This document shows, piece by piece, positions 42,936-50,897 of a DNA stretch of 64,000 nt; position 1 is the stretch's first letter, and each line of letters starts with the position of its first letter. The stretch comes from Cyanobacteria bacterium UBA2566 (GTDB lineage: Bacteria > Cyanobacteriota > Cyanobacteriia > Cyanobacteriales > Desertifilaceae). The position numbers were made by a program, and so were the translations under genes. The notes below the pieces were generated by a model. The model was not told the origin of the DNA. It saw nothing but the letters and a program-made list of their open reading frames with translations, and made no database searches. The DNA is taken from the NCBI GenBank assembly GCA_002340255.1, contig DDLS01000137.1:62001-126000 (forward strand), read 5' to 3'.

Positions 42936-44045
42936 ATGGAAACCAAAGCTGCTATTGCCTTTGCCCCTAATCAACCCCTGAGCATTGAAACCGTCAGTCT
43001 GCAACCTCCGGAAGCTGGAGAAGTATTAATTGAAATCAAAGCGACAGGTATTTGCCACACGGATGCCTATACCCTTTCTGGGGCCGATCCAGAAGGACTT
43101 TTTCCCGCCATCCTAGGTCATGAAGGTGCAGGTGTCGTCGTAGAAGTTGGCCCAGGGGTCACCAGTCTCAAACCTGGCGATCATGTGATTCCTCTGTATG
43201 TTCCGGAATGTCGCCAGTGTGAATATTGCCTCAGTCTAAAAACAAACTTGTGCCAAGCGATCCGTACTACCCAAGGACGGGGCGTGATGCCCGATGGAAG
43301 CAGTCGGTTTGCGTTTAATGGCGAGATGCTCCATCACTATATGGGCACTTCAACCTTTTCTAATTATACCGTTGTCCCAGAAATTTCCGTAGCCAAAATT
43401 CGCGAAGATGCCCCGTTTGATAAGGTTTGCTATATCGGTTGCGGGGTAACAACGGGAATTGGAGCCGTGATTAATACGGCAAAAGTAGAACCGGGTTCTA
43501 AGGTCATTGTGTTTGGCTTAGGGGGAATTGGCTTAAATGTAATTCAAGGGGCAAAAATGGTGGGAGCCGATCGCATTATAGGCGTTGATCTGAATCCCCA
43601 AAAACGAGCTTTGGCGGAAAAATTTGGCATGACGGATTTTGTCAATCCCCAGGAGGTGGAAGGAGATTTAGTCCCTTATTTGGTGGATTTAACGAAAGGC
43701 GGTGCAGATTATACGTTTGAATGTATTGGCAATGTGGAGGTGATGCGCCAAGCGTTGGAATCTTGTCATAAGGGATGGGGCGTTTCGACGATTGTTGGTG
43801 TAGCGGGAGCTGGACAAGAAATTAAGACTCGCCCGTTTCAGTTGGTGACGGGACGGGTTTGGAAAGGAACGGCGTTTGGAGGGGCAAGGGGACGAACGGA
43901 TGTCCCAAAAATTGTGGATTGGTATATGGAAGGGAAGATTAATATTGATGATTTAATTACCCATGTGTTGCCAATTGAGCAGATTAATGAGGGATTTGAG
44001 TTGATGCATAAAGGCAGTTCAATTCGCACTGTGGTAACGTTTTAA
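42936..44045 (+). CDS. frmA: S-(hydroxymethyl)glutathione dehydrogenase / class III alcohol dehydrogenase
   Basis: 369 residues from the ATG at 42936; the open frame extends 15 codons further. Catalytic zinc ligands lie in TGICHTDAY and GHEGAG, the four structural-zinc cysteines in PECRQCEYCLSLKTNLC, and the NAD fold is GLGGIGLNVIQGAKMVGA. Length and motifs match the glutathione-dependent formaldehyde dehydrogenase family, which oxidises S-hydroxymethylglutathione and also reduces S-nitrosoglutathione. It serves formaldehyde or NO detoxification. No S-formylglutathione hydrolase gene is next to it. Confidence 0.95.
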   Translation: METKAAIAFAPNQPLSIETVSLQPPEAGEVLIEIKATGICHTDAYTLSGADPEGLFPAILGHEGAGVVVEVGPGVTSLKPGDHVIPLYVPECRQCEYCLSLKTNLCQAIRTTQGRGVMPDGSSRFAFNGEMLHHYMGTSTFSNYTVVPEISVAKIREDAPFDKVCYIGCGVTTGIGAVINTAKVEPGSKVIVFGLGGIGLNVIQGAKMVGADRIIGVDLNPQKRALAEKFGMTDFVNPQEVEGDLVPYLVDLTKGGADYTFECIGNVEVMRQALESCHKGWGVSTIVGVAGAGQEIKTRPFQLVTGRVWKGTAFGGARGRTDVPKIVDWYMEGKINIDDLITHVLPIEQINEGFELMHKGSSIRTVVTF

Positions 44046-44071
44046 AGGCAGATTAGGAACAGGCGGTAATT

Positions 44072-45460
44072 ATGATGTTGCGTGTCATTTCTCGTTTGGG
44101 TGTTGGAGTGATTTTACCGGCGATCGCCGCTTTCGGACTGATCGGGTGTGAAGAAGAAGATTCTTTTCTGCCACCTGCACCGCCTCCCGATATTTCTCAA
44201 CCGGAGGTTCCCACCACTCCAGAAGTGGCGACTCCCACACCAACTCCCTCCCCCAGTCCTACCCCTGCGGCGAAACCCACTACCCAACTAGCTGCCCCAG
44301 AAAATCCCGATCCCCAGGTGAATGCTCAAGTGCAGGAAACTCTAGATACCATGGCGAATAAGGGATATCCCAAAGCCAATCAAGGGGTATGGATGCAGTC
44401 TGGAGATACCCTATTAGCGAATTATCAAGGGACAACTTTATTACCCGCCGCCTCTTTAACCAAAATCGCCACCACATTAGCCGTATTAGACACGTTTGGC
44501 CCAAAACATCAATTTGTTACTCAAATTGGCTATACCGGAACCCTAGAGAATGGAGTGATTAACGGGGATTTAGTGATTATTGGCGATCGCGATCCCTTCT
44601 TTGTCTGGGAAGATGCGATCGCCCTCGGCAATGCCTTAATAGACATGGGGATCAAACAAGTGACTGGGGATTTAGTCATTGTTGGTTCCTTTTACATGAA
44701 CTACGAAGAGAACCCTAAAACCTCTGGCGCTCTATTGCGTCAAGGCTTAAACGTGCAACTGTGGCCGGATCGAGCCTATCTGCAATATGAAACCCTACCT
44801 GACAATACCCCGCAACCGGAACTGAGTACGGGTGGCTTGATCAAGACAACAACTACAACACCCGCTAACGTTAAACCCCTTGTGCGTTATTCCTCCCTTC
44901 CCGTCGCCGAATTGCTGAAAAAAATGAACCAATACAGCAATAATCCCATGGCAGAAATGTTCGCTGGCATGGTGGGAAGTGCAGGAACCGTCGCCCAAAA
45001 AGCGGCCACTCTTGCCGGTGTCCCCCCAGCCGAGATTAAACTCATTAATGGATCGGGATTAGGGGAAGAAAACCAAATGTCCCCACGAGCGGCGATCGGC
45101 CTATTCTTAGGGATTCAAAAACTTTTACAACCCCATCAAATGACCATTGGTGATGTAGTTGCTATTGTCGGAGAAGACGAAGGCATCTTAACATCACGCC
45201 CTTTACCCAAATTTGCTGTTGTCAAATCAGGCAGCCTCTACGTCGTCAGTACCTTGGGTGGAGCCTTGCCCACCGCTCAAAAAGGGGTCGTTTGGTTTGC
45301 TATGTTTAATGGGGGTAGCTACTACGAAGACTTTCGAGAAGAGCAAGAAGCTTTCCTTAACAAACTCGTTCGCCAATGGGGAGTTGTATCGAGCCTACCG
45401 GAAGAATTAAAACCCGGCTTACCTCCAACCTCTGGATCTCGGATCGAGAAAGTAAAGTGA
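44072..45460 (+). CDS. dacB: D-alanyl-D-alanine carboxypeptidase, PBP4/DacB type (S13), lipoprotein
   Basis: 462 residues. Signal peptide with lipobox LIGC (C26) and a proline/threonine-rich linker (about 34-72, TPEVATPTPTPSPSPTPAA) suggest a lipid-anchored enzyme held away from the membrane. Catalytic motifs: S128-x-x-K131 in AASLTKIATT, SNN in YSNNPMAEMF, and KSG (in VVKSGSLYV) where most have KTG. It trims peptidoglycan side chains. The family is known as PBP4; Ser for Thr in the third motif is conservative. It follows the dehydrogenase by 26 bp, with no obvious functional link. Confidence 0.93.
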   Translation: MMLRVISRLGVGVILPAIAAFGLIGCEEEDSFLPPAPPPDISQPEVPTTPEVATPTPTPSPSPTPAAKPTTQLAAPENPDPQVNAQVQETLDTMANKGYPKANQGVWMQSGDTLLANYQGTTLLPAASLTKIATTLAVLDTFGPKHQFVTQIGYTGTLENGVINGDLVIIGDRDPFFVWEDAIALGNALIDMGIKQVTGDLVIVGSFYMNYEENPKTSGALLRQGLNVQLWPDRAYLQYETLPDNTPQPELSTGGLIKTTTTTPANVKPLVRYSSLPVAELLKKMNQYSNNPMAEMFAGMVGSAGTVAQKAATLAGVPPAEIKLINGSGLGEENQMSPRAAIGLFLGIQKLLQPHQMTIGDVVAIVGEDEGILTSRPLPKFAVVKSGSLYVVSTLGGALPTAQKGVVWFAMFNGGSYYEDFREEQEAFLNKLVRQWGVVSSLPEELKPGLPPTSGSRIEKVK

Positions 45461-45518
45461 TATCCCTCTTTTGTCACTCAGGGACAACTCTGGTCTTGAC
45501 TGAATTCTAGAACTCTTA

Positions 45519-45548
45519 GAGGATCGGCGATCGCGATCGCCGATCCTC
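45519..45548. repeat. 30-bp perfect palindrome containing overlapping HIP1 sites
   Basis: Uninterrupted inverted repeat (arms GAGGATCGGCGATCG / CGATCGCCGATCCTC) with two overlapping GCGATCGC octamers at the centre, 58 bp after dacB. No T-run follows on either side, so it is not a classical terminator. Confidence 0.85.
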
Positions 45549-45783
45549 ACCCCATAAATAGCGTTTCTTTCTTTTATGAGGTACATTAATGACTGTTTTT
45601 AACAATAGCTAGAACAGCTAAAAGCGCCACCGAGTCTGTTGTCTGCTCCCCCTATCTCCCTATCCCCCCATCCCCAAGCGCTGTATTCCTTATAACGTCT
45701 ATACTCTAGACTCATTTTTACCCCTTAAGTTCTGCAACTTATGCCTGAAACAATAACCATTAAACCTTCTCCCCCAAGCCATT
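45549..45783. other. Intergenic region upstream of the HMG-CoA reductase gene
   Basis: About 235 bp with an STRR-like pyrimidine stretch (CTCCCTATCCCCCCATCCCC, 45654-45673) and half of an AGCGC-type palindrome (AAGCGCTGTAT, 45675-45685). No ORF is recognised; the frame beginning at the ATG 45741 does not join the reductase frame. Confidence 0.5.
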
Positions 45784-47052
45784 ATGTCTACCCCCCACCG
45801 TCAAGCCAACCAATATGTCCGAGAACTTCTAGAACAGAACCGCCTAACGGAACTCTCAGACAAACTGCTACCCAACCCTAAACCCTTACCCCGCAAATTT
45901 CGCGGAGCATTTCGCCTCAGTCGTCAACGGGTAGAACAGCATTGGAAGCAACTGGAGACTCTCCCAGAAACCCAAGCCAATTTATTAGATGGGCAAACGC
46001 TCTCTCAACTGGAAACTTATCAGTATAATATTGAAAACTTTATCGGTACAGTGAAACTTCCGGTGGGTATTGCCGGTCCCCTGCGAGTCAATGGACTGTT
46101 TGCTCAAGGGGATTATCATGTGCCTTTAGCCACTACTGAAGCAGCCCTAGTCGCCTCCTATTCGCGGGGATGCCAACTGATTTCCGAGGTAGGAGGCTGT
46201 CAAGCCTTATTACTCAATGAAGCGGTCAACCGCACTCCTGGATTTGCGTTTAGTACCTTGCAAGAGGTGGGCTTATTTTTGGCTTGGGTGGTAGGGGAAC
46301 AAGAAAGCTTTAAGCAAGAAGCAGAACAAACCACGCGCTACGGAAAACTAATCGATACTCGAATTACCGTAGAAGGCAATCATGTTTATCTGGATTTTCA
46401 GTTTACGACAGGGGACGCGGCTGGCCAAAACATGGTGACTTTGGCGACGGATGTCATTTGTCAGTATATCCTCAGCCAGAGTCCTGTGGCTCCCCAATAT
46501 TGGTTTATTGAGGCTAATTTATCGGGGGATAAAAAGGCCAGCGCCCAATCATTTTCTGGAGTGCGAGGTAAAAAAGTAACAGCGGAAGTAAAAATACCAG
46601 CTAACTTAGTTGCCCAACGCTTGCACACCACTCCAGAACAAATGGTGAACTATTGGCGGATGTCAGCTTTGGGGGGAACGATGAGCGGGACGATAGGGAT
46701 TCAAGGGCATTATGCCAATGGGTTGGCGGCGTTGTATATTGCTTGTGGTCAGGATGCTGCTTGTGTGGCGGAGTCTGCGGTGGGGGTAACGCGGTTTGAG
46801 TTAACCTTAGAGGGGGATTTATACGCGGCGGTGACGTTGCCAAATCTAATTGTGGGTACGGTAGGCGGAGGTACGGGGTTACCCAGTCAGCAGGCTTGTT
46901 TGCAGATTTTGGGGTTAGCGGGTGCGGGTAAGGCAAGGGCGTTTGCCGAGATGTGCGCGGGGTTGGCGTTGGCGGGAGAGTTGTCGATTATTGGGGCATT
47001 GTCTGCGGGAGAGTTTGTGCAGGCTCATGCTCGGTTGGCGCGGGAGCGTTGA
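45784..47052 (+). CDS. Hydroxymethylglutaryl-CoA reductase
   Basis: 422 residues. Soluble HMGR with the substrate loop ENFIGTVKLPVGIAGPL, catalytic Glu in TTEAALVASYSRG, NADPH motif DAAGQNMVT, catalytic Lys in SGDKKASAQSF, catalytic Asp in CGQDAACVAES, glycine motif GTVGGGTGLPSQ and a C-terminal His (FVQAHARL). All catalytic residues are therefore kept. The enzyme makes mevalonate, yet cyanobacteria generally use the MEP pathway; no other mevalonate gene is in the window. The second half is richer in G (runs of GGGG, TTGGCG) than its neighbours, consistent with transfer. It may supply mevalonate or act on another substrate. Confidence 0.93.
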   Translation: MSTPHRQANQYVRELLEQNRLTELSDKLLPNPKPLPRKFRGAFRLSRQRVEQHWKQLETLPETQANLLDGQTLSQLETYQYNIENFIGTVKLPVGIAGPLRVNGLFAQGDYHVPLATTEAALVASYSRGCQLISEVGGCQALLLNEAVNRTPGFAFSTLQEVGLFLAWVVGEQESFKQEAEQTTRYGKLIDTRITVEGNHVYLDFQFTTGDAAGQNMVTLATDVICQYILSQSPVAPQYWFIEANLSGDKKASAQSFSGVRGKKVTAEVKIPANLVAQRLHTTPEQMVNYWRMSALGGTMSGTIGIQGHYANGLAALYIACGQDAACVAESAVGVTRFELTLEGDLYAAVTLPNLIVGTVGGGTGLPSQQACLQILGLAGAGKARAFAEMCAGLALAGELSIIGALSAGEFVQAHARLARER

Positions 47053-47197
47053 AGAAGGACGAGGGGATGGGTAGATGCGGGGATGTGGTAGACTTTTGGG
47101 AACACTAGCCTCTTTGTTGAAGTAGAGGTAACTAAATTGTTTCGGCTGTCGCCGACCTGAAAATTATTAATTGTTAGATTGTTAATTTTAATTGCTC

Positions 47198-48490
47198 ATG
47201 AGTTCTTCCACGTTAGTCGAATTGGCCCAGAAAACACGACAAGGGGCGCGTCAGTTAGCTGGATTGACGACAGAAGAGAAAAATCAGGCTATCGAGGCGA
47301 TCGCCAAATCCTTAGAACAGGCTCTACCGGAAATTCTAGCAGCGAACCAAGCCGATTGTGAAGCGGCGATCGCCGCAGGCATTGCTAAACCCCTCTATCA
47401 TCGTCTGAAATTGGATGAAACGAAGTTGAAAGGGAATATCGCTGGGGTGCGGGATGTACAAAAGTTACCCGATCCGGTGGGGACGGTTGAGATTCATCGA
47501 GAGTTGGATGAGGGTTTGGTTCTGAAACGGATCAGTTGTCCGTTGGGGGTTTTGGGGGTGATTTTTGAAGCGCGTCCTGAAGCAGCAATCCAGATTTCTA
47601 CGTTGGCGATTAAGTCGGGAAATGGGGTGATTCTCAAGGGTGGAAAGGAAGCGATTCAGTCGTGTGAGGCGATTGTCAAGGCGATTCGACAAGGGTTATC
47701 GAAAACGGCGGTTAGCCCGGATGTGGTACAACTTTTGACCACCCGCGAAGAAACGGTGGCGCTGTTGAAGTTAGACCCATATGTGGATTTGATTATTCCT
47801 AGGGGTTCTAATTCTTTTGTCCGGTTTGTCCAGGAGAATACGAATATTCCCGTGTTGGGTCATGCCGATGGTATTTGTCACCTCTATCTGGATGAATCTG
47901 CGGATCTGGAAAAGGCGATCGCCATCACGGTCGATGCCAAAACCCAATATCCGGCTGCCTGTAATGCCATCGAAACCCTCTTAGTGCATCGCTCCTGCGC
48001 TCCGCAGATTCTTCACCCAGTTGCCCAAGCGCTACAAGATAAAGGGGTGAAATTACTTGGAGATGATGCAACGTCTGAAAGATTAGGGATTCCCACAGCC
48101 ACAGAAGCGGATTGGTCTACAGAGTACAGCGATCTGATTTTAGCGATTAAACAGGTGGACTCTCTAGAGGAGGCAGTAGATCATATTAATACCTATGGAT
48201 CGAAGCATACAGATGCGATCGTTACCGAAAACCCCCAAGCCGCGCAACTCTTCCTAAATCAAGTTGATGCTGCTGGCGTTTATCATAACTGTTCTACTCG
48301 CTTTGCCGACGGGTTCCGCTATGGTTTTGGTGCAGAAGTTGGCATCAGCACCCAACAAATGCCCCCACGCGGCCCTGTAGGATTAGAAGGATTAATCACC
48401 TATAAATATCAAGTTACCGGTAACGGTCATATTTCCACTACCTACACTGGAGTGAATGCCAAACCCTTTACCCACAAAGAGCTAGGGTAG
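47198..48490 (+). CDS. proA: Glutamate-5-semialdehyde dehydrogenase (gamma-glutamyl phosphate reductase)
   Basis: 430 residues from the ATG at 47198. NADPH-dependent reduction of gamma-glutamyl phosphate in proline synthesis. Motifs: LGVLGVIFEARPEAAIQIS, LIIPRGSNSFVRFV, the catalytic-Cys region TQYPAACNAIETLLVH, and YGSKHTDAIVTENP. Length matches the ALDH-like ProA family (about 415-435). proB is not in the window. An STRR tract follows the stop. Confidence 0.96.
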   Translation: MSSSTLVELAQKTRQGARQLAGLTTEEKNQAIEAIAKSLEQALPEILAANQADCEAAIAAGIAKPLYHRLKLDETKLKGNIAGVRDVQKLPDPVGTVEIHRELDEGLVLKRISCPLGVLGVIFEARPEAAIQISTLAIKSGNGVILKGGKEAIQSCEAIVKAIRQGLSKTAVSPDVVQLLTTREETVALLKLDPYVDLIIPRGSNSFVRFVQENTNIPVLGHADGICHLYLDESADLEKAIAITVDAKTQYPAACNAIETLLVHRSCAPQILHPVAQALQDKGVKLLGDDATSERLGIPTATEADWSTEYSDLILAIKQVDSLEEAVDHINTYGSKHTDAIVTENPQAAQLFLNQVDAAGVYHNCSTRFADGFRYGFGAEVGISTQQMPPRGPVGLEGLITYKYQVTGNGHISTTYTGVNAKPFTHKELG

Positions 48491-48531
48491 GGAGATAGGG
48501 AGATAGGAGGACACAAAAACGTAACAATTAC

Positions 48532-48579
48532 TCCCTATTCCCCATTCCCTATTCCCTATTCCCCATTCCCCATTCCCTA
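48532..48579. repeat. STRR tract (CCCTATT/CCCCATT)
   Basis: Six or seven consecutive TCCCTATTC and CCCCATT heptamers filling the gap between proA and potC, ending four bases before the potC ATG. Confidence 0.85.
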
Positions 48580-48582
48580 ACC

Positions 48583-49419
48583 ATGACACAATCAATTCAA
48601 CCCCCTGAAGAAACTATAATCCCTGACTCCTTGGGGTCTAAATCTAAATTTTCCTTTTCCTGGCAAATTGGGTTTACCGTGGTCATGTTTGGGTTTATGT
48701 ACTTGCCCATTGCCGTCTTAGCCTTTTATAGTTTTAACCAATCTGCTTATAGTGCCAATTGGAAAGGGTTTACTTTTGATTGGTACATGAAGCTGTTCTC
48801 GGATGCCAGAATCCTATCCTCTCTGCAAAATAGCTTAATTGTTGCGTTTTGTGCCGTCGGTGCTTCAGCAATTTTGGGAACCCTGATGGCAGTGGGATTA
48901 GCAAAATATAAATTCCGAGGGAAATCCCTGTATTTGGGAGTATCTTATTTACCTTTGATTATTCCCGATATTGCGATCGCTGTTGCCACCCTTGTCTTCC
49001 TGGCTGTCTTTGCCATTCCCCTCAATCTGTGGACAATTGTAGCCGCCCACATCGTCTTTTGTCTCGCCTACATTGCCCTCGTCGTCTCCACCCGACTCGC
49101 TGATTTAGATCCGCATCTGGAAGAAGCAGCCCTAGACTTAGGCGCAACCCCCTTTAACGCCTTTATGCAAGTCCTCTTGCCCCAATTATTACCGGGTATC
49201 GTCTCCGGTTGCCTCCTCGCTTTCGTCCTCAGTATGGATGATTTCCTCATTGCCAGTTTCACCGCAGGCAGTGGTTTTAACACCCTGCCCATGGAAATCT
49301 TTAGTCGCATCAGAACCGGCGTAAAACCCGATATTAACGCCTTAAGCGTAATCCTGATTGTGATGTCCGGATTAGTGGCATTCCTGGCAGAATTTTGGCG
49401 CTATAAGAGTGAAAAATAA
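48583..49419 (+). CDS. potC: Spermidine/putrescine-type ABC permease (PotC)
   Basis: 278 residues with six membrane segments. The EAA loop EEAALDLGATPFNAFMQVLLP contacts the ATPase, and SMDDFLIASFTAG is the PotC signature. It is one of two permeases of polyamine importers, yet no potA, potB or potD lies within 10 kb on either side. The STRR tract directly upstream leaves no room for a strong independent ribosome-binding site, so expression may be low or coupled to proA. Confidence 0.93.
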   Translation: MTQSIQPPEETIIPDSLGSKSKFSFSWQIGFTVVMFGFMYLPIAVLAFYSFNQSAYSANWKGFTFDWYMKLFSDARILSSLQNSLIVAFCAVGASAILGTLMAVGLAKYKFRGKSLYLGVSYLPLIIPDIAIAVATLVFLAVFAIPLNLWTIVAAHIVFCLAYIALVVSTRLADLDPHLEEAALDLGATPFNAFMQVLLPQLLPGIVSGCLLAFVLSMDDFLIASFTAGSGFNTLPMEIFSRIRTGVKPDINALSVILIVMSGLVAFLAEFWRYKSEK

Positions 49420-49439
49420 ACCGGAATTATCGATAATCT

Positions 49440-49467
49440 GTAGGGGCGAAAAAATTTTCGCCCCTAC
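49440..49467. repeat. 28-bp palindromic repeat, copy 2
   Basis: Same 11-bp arms as 1076-1103 with loop AAAATT. It sits between the converging potC and xisI stops and could terminate both. Confidence 0.85.
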
Positions 49468-49468
49468 T

Positions 49469-49804
49469 CTAATTGACCGGAAATTCGGTATAACGTCGGA
49501 TATGGGGAAGATAAAATCCCAGGACAATTTTATTTTTGGGAATTCCGGCTCTGAGTAAATCATCGGCGATGCCATCTTCTAAACCATCCTCATGAATCCA
49601 AATTTTATCCCCAACTACTTCTATATGCACAATACAACTATGGACGCGCTTTCCCTGCAACTCTCCGACGGTTAACAATACATAATTCTGGCGATCTTCT
49701 CCAATAACCAGTTTGCGCTCTAGCCTCCCATGGGCATAGGGCAGTTTTGCGTATTCTACCAGAATATTTTTAATCACTTCATAATAACGATCTAGGGAAT
49801 CCAT
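49469..49804 (-). CDS. xisI: XisI-family fdxN-element excision controlling factor homologue
   Basis: 111 residues with all the family landmarks: MDSLDRYYEVIKNILVEYAK, VHIEVVGDKIWIHEDGLEDG, and the closing IPKNKIVLGFYLPHIRRYTEF. XisI and XisH were first described as factors needed for fdxN-element excision in Anabaena, but most homologues are scattered pairs unconnected to any element. The upstream partner xisH here is broken, leaving this gene as an orphan. Its ATG overlaps the end of the xisH remnant by 13 bp. Confidence 0.93.
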   Translation of the reverse strand: MDSLDRYYEVIKNILVEYAKLPYAHGRLERKLVIGEDRQNYVLLTVGELQGKRVHSCIVHIEVVGDKIWIHEDGLEDGIADDLLRAGIPKNKIVLGFYLPHIRRYTEFPVN

Positions 49805-50105
49805 TGCACAATTATCTCCTGCTGTTCATCGAAAACGATTAGATTCAGGCGTTTTTTCCTTAATAGAACTTCTCCAACAGATTCTGTAAAAATCTCTTCA
49901 AATGCATCTTCTGATATGGCGAGATACAGACTTCTATCTGGATCTGTTTCTTGCATGATATCATAATAGAGAATTTACTGTCCTAACGCCTTTTCTAAGT
50001 CATTAATCCGGGATTTGCCAATAAAGCTTTTAACTTCGACAGCAATCTTTTGGTTGTCCTTCTCTGCCGACAGCCTAAAGTCGATTTTCCCAGTAATGGG
50101 GTTTG
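49792..50105 (-). pseudogene. xisH: Truncated xisH with in-frame stop
   Basis: The C-terminal half of XisH reads cleanly: EKDNQKIAVEVKSFIGKSRINDLEKALGQ, then a TAA (49975-49977) where relatives have an aromatic residue, then ILYYDIMQETDPDRSLYLAI and LNLIVFDEQQEIIVQW in the same frame to a stop at 49792. The E-x-K of the PD-(D/E)XK-like fold (EVK) is present. The N-terminal 40-50 residues are missing; upstream sequence belongs to a toxin-tail ORF. No product of normal length can be made. Confidence 0.8.
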
Positions 50106-50623
50106 CATTGCCAGTGCATCACCGCCACAATTAAGATTCTGTCTTCCTCTTGAATTTGATAAATAACACTATAAGGAAAACGTCCCATAGAGCCTTGACC
50201 ACTATGTGGTGAAATTATAAATGTATAAATTCCTGTTTGCTTTAATGTAGCTTCAAATACTATACCATAGTCTGAGTCTTTGCCTAAGCTATTTCCGCTA
50301 GGATCGATCACTTCAAAATTTCTCTGTGATCTACCAGAAACGCTAAAAATAATTCGATCCCTAGCTGTTGCTTGCAAACGAAAAATATCAGTGTCTCCTC
50401 GTCCTTCTGTTGTACAAACAATACGATCGTCGTAATAAACTGTCATATCTGTGGGTTCGCGATCGCATTGTTTCTCTTCCTGTGCGTAAGCAGGCTTTGA
50501 GAACCCATTCGCTAAGGGCTTCAGGAGATTAAATTCTCCAGTCAAGGCTAGTGCTAATGCCATCAAGGTCAATGACAATGTACTAGAAATTGCCCAGATT
50601 TTAGATTGATGTTTGATGTTCAT
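50075..50623 (-). CDS. Chimeric ORF: secreted PPC-like domain joined to a RelE/ParE toxin tail
   Basis: 182 residues from the ATG at 50623. A signal peptide and hydrophobic segment (LSLTLMALALAL) lead to a PPC-like beta-sandwich (about 55-140: VYYDDRIVCTTEGRGDTDIF, VIDPSGNSLGKDSDYG, LKQTGIYTFIIS). From about residue 147 the sequence changes to RFPYSVIYQIQEEDRILIV then AVMH...KPHYWENRL, the standard C-terminal third of RelE/ParE-family toxins. Such toxins are cytoplasmic, so a natural domain combination is unlikely; this looks like an accidental fusion. The final 30 bases overlap the xisH remnant in another frame. Confidence 0.65.
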   Translation of the reverse strand: MNIKHQSKIWAISSTLSLTLMALALALTGEFNLLKPLANGFSKPAYAQEEKQCDREPTDMTVYYDDRIVCTTEGRGDTDIFRLQATARDRIIFSVSGRSQRNFEVIDPSGNSLGKDSDYGIVFEATLKQTGIYTFIISPHSGQGSMGRFPYSVIYQIQEEDRILIVAVMHWQCKPHYWENRL

Positions 50624-50897
50624 TGTAGTTGATTCACCCAATTGATTGAATATTGGTTACAGATAAGTAGTAATCAGGATACAGAGCTATACCATACTTG
50701 TACAGAGGGAAATTATTAATTTTATACACCAGAAAGGAAAGTTTTGTAATAATGCTTTACAAATACCGTCAAAAGACAAAACTTTAGCCGGATGGGGTGG
50801 GCATGGGGCGAGTTTGCGGCGAGCCTGGTATCTTAAATCAAAGAATTGATCATAATAATAGTAAGCTTAAGCGCGAAGATCGCCCATTACCCTAACC

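Noticed and set aside
46601..46936. 111-codon ORF antisense to the HMG-CoA reductase gene
   Set aside because: Proline-rich, low-complexity translation of a G-rich sense strand; the sense gene has all its catalytic motifs.
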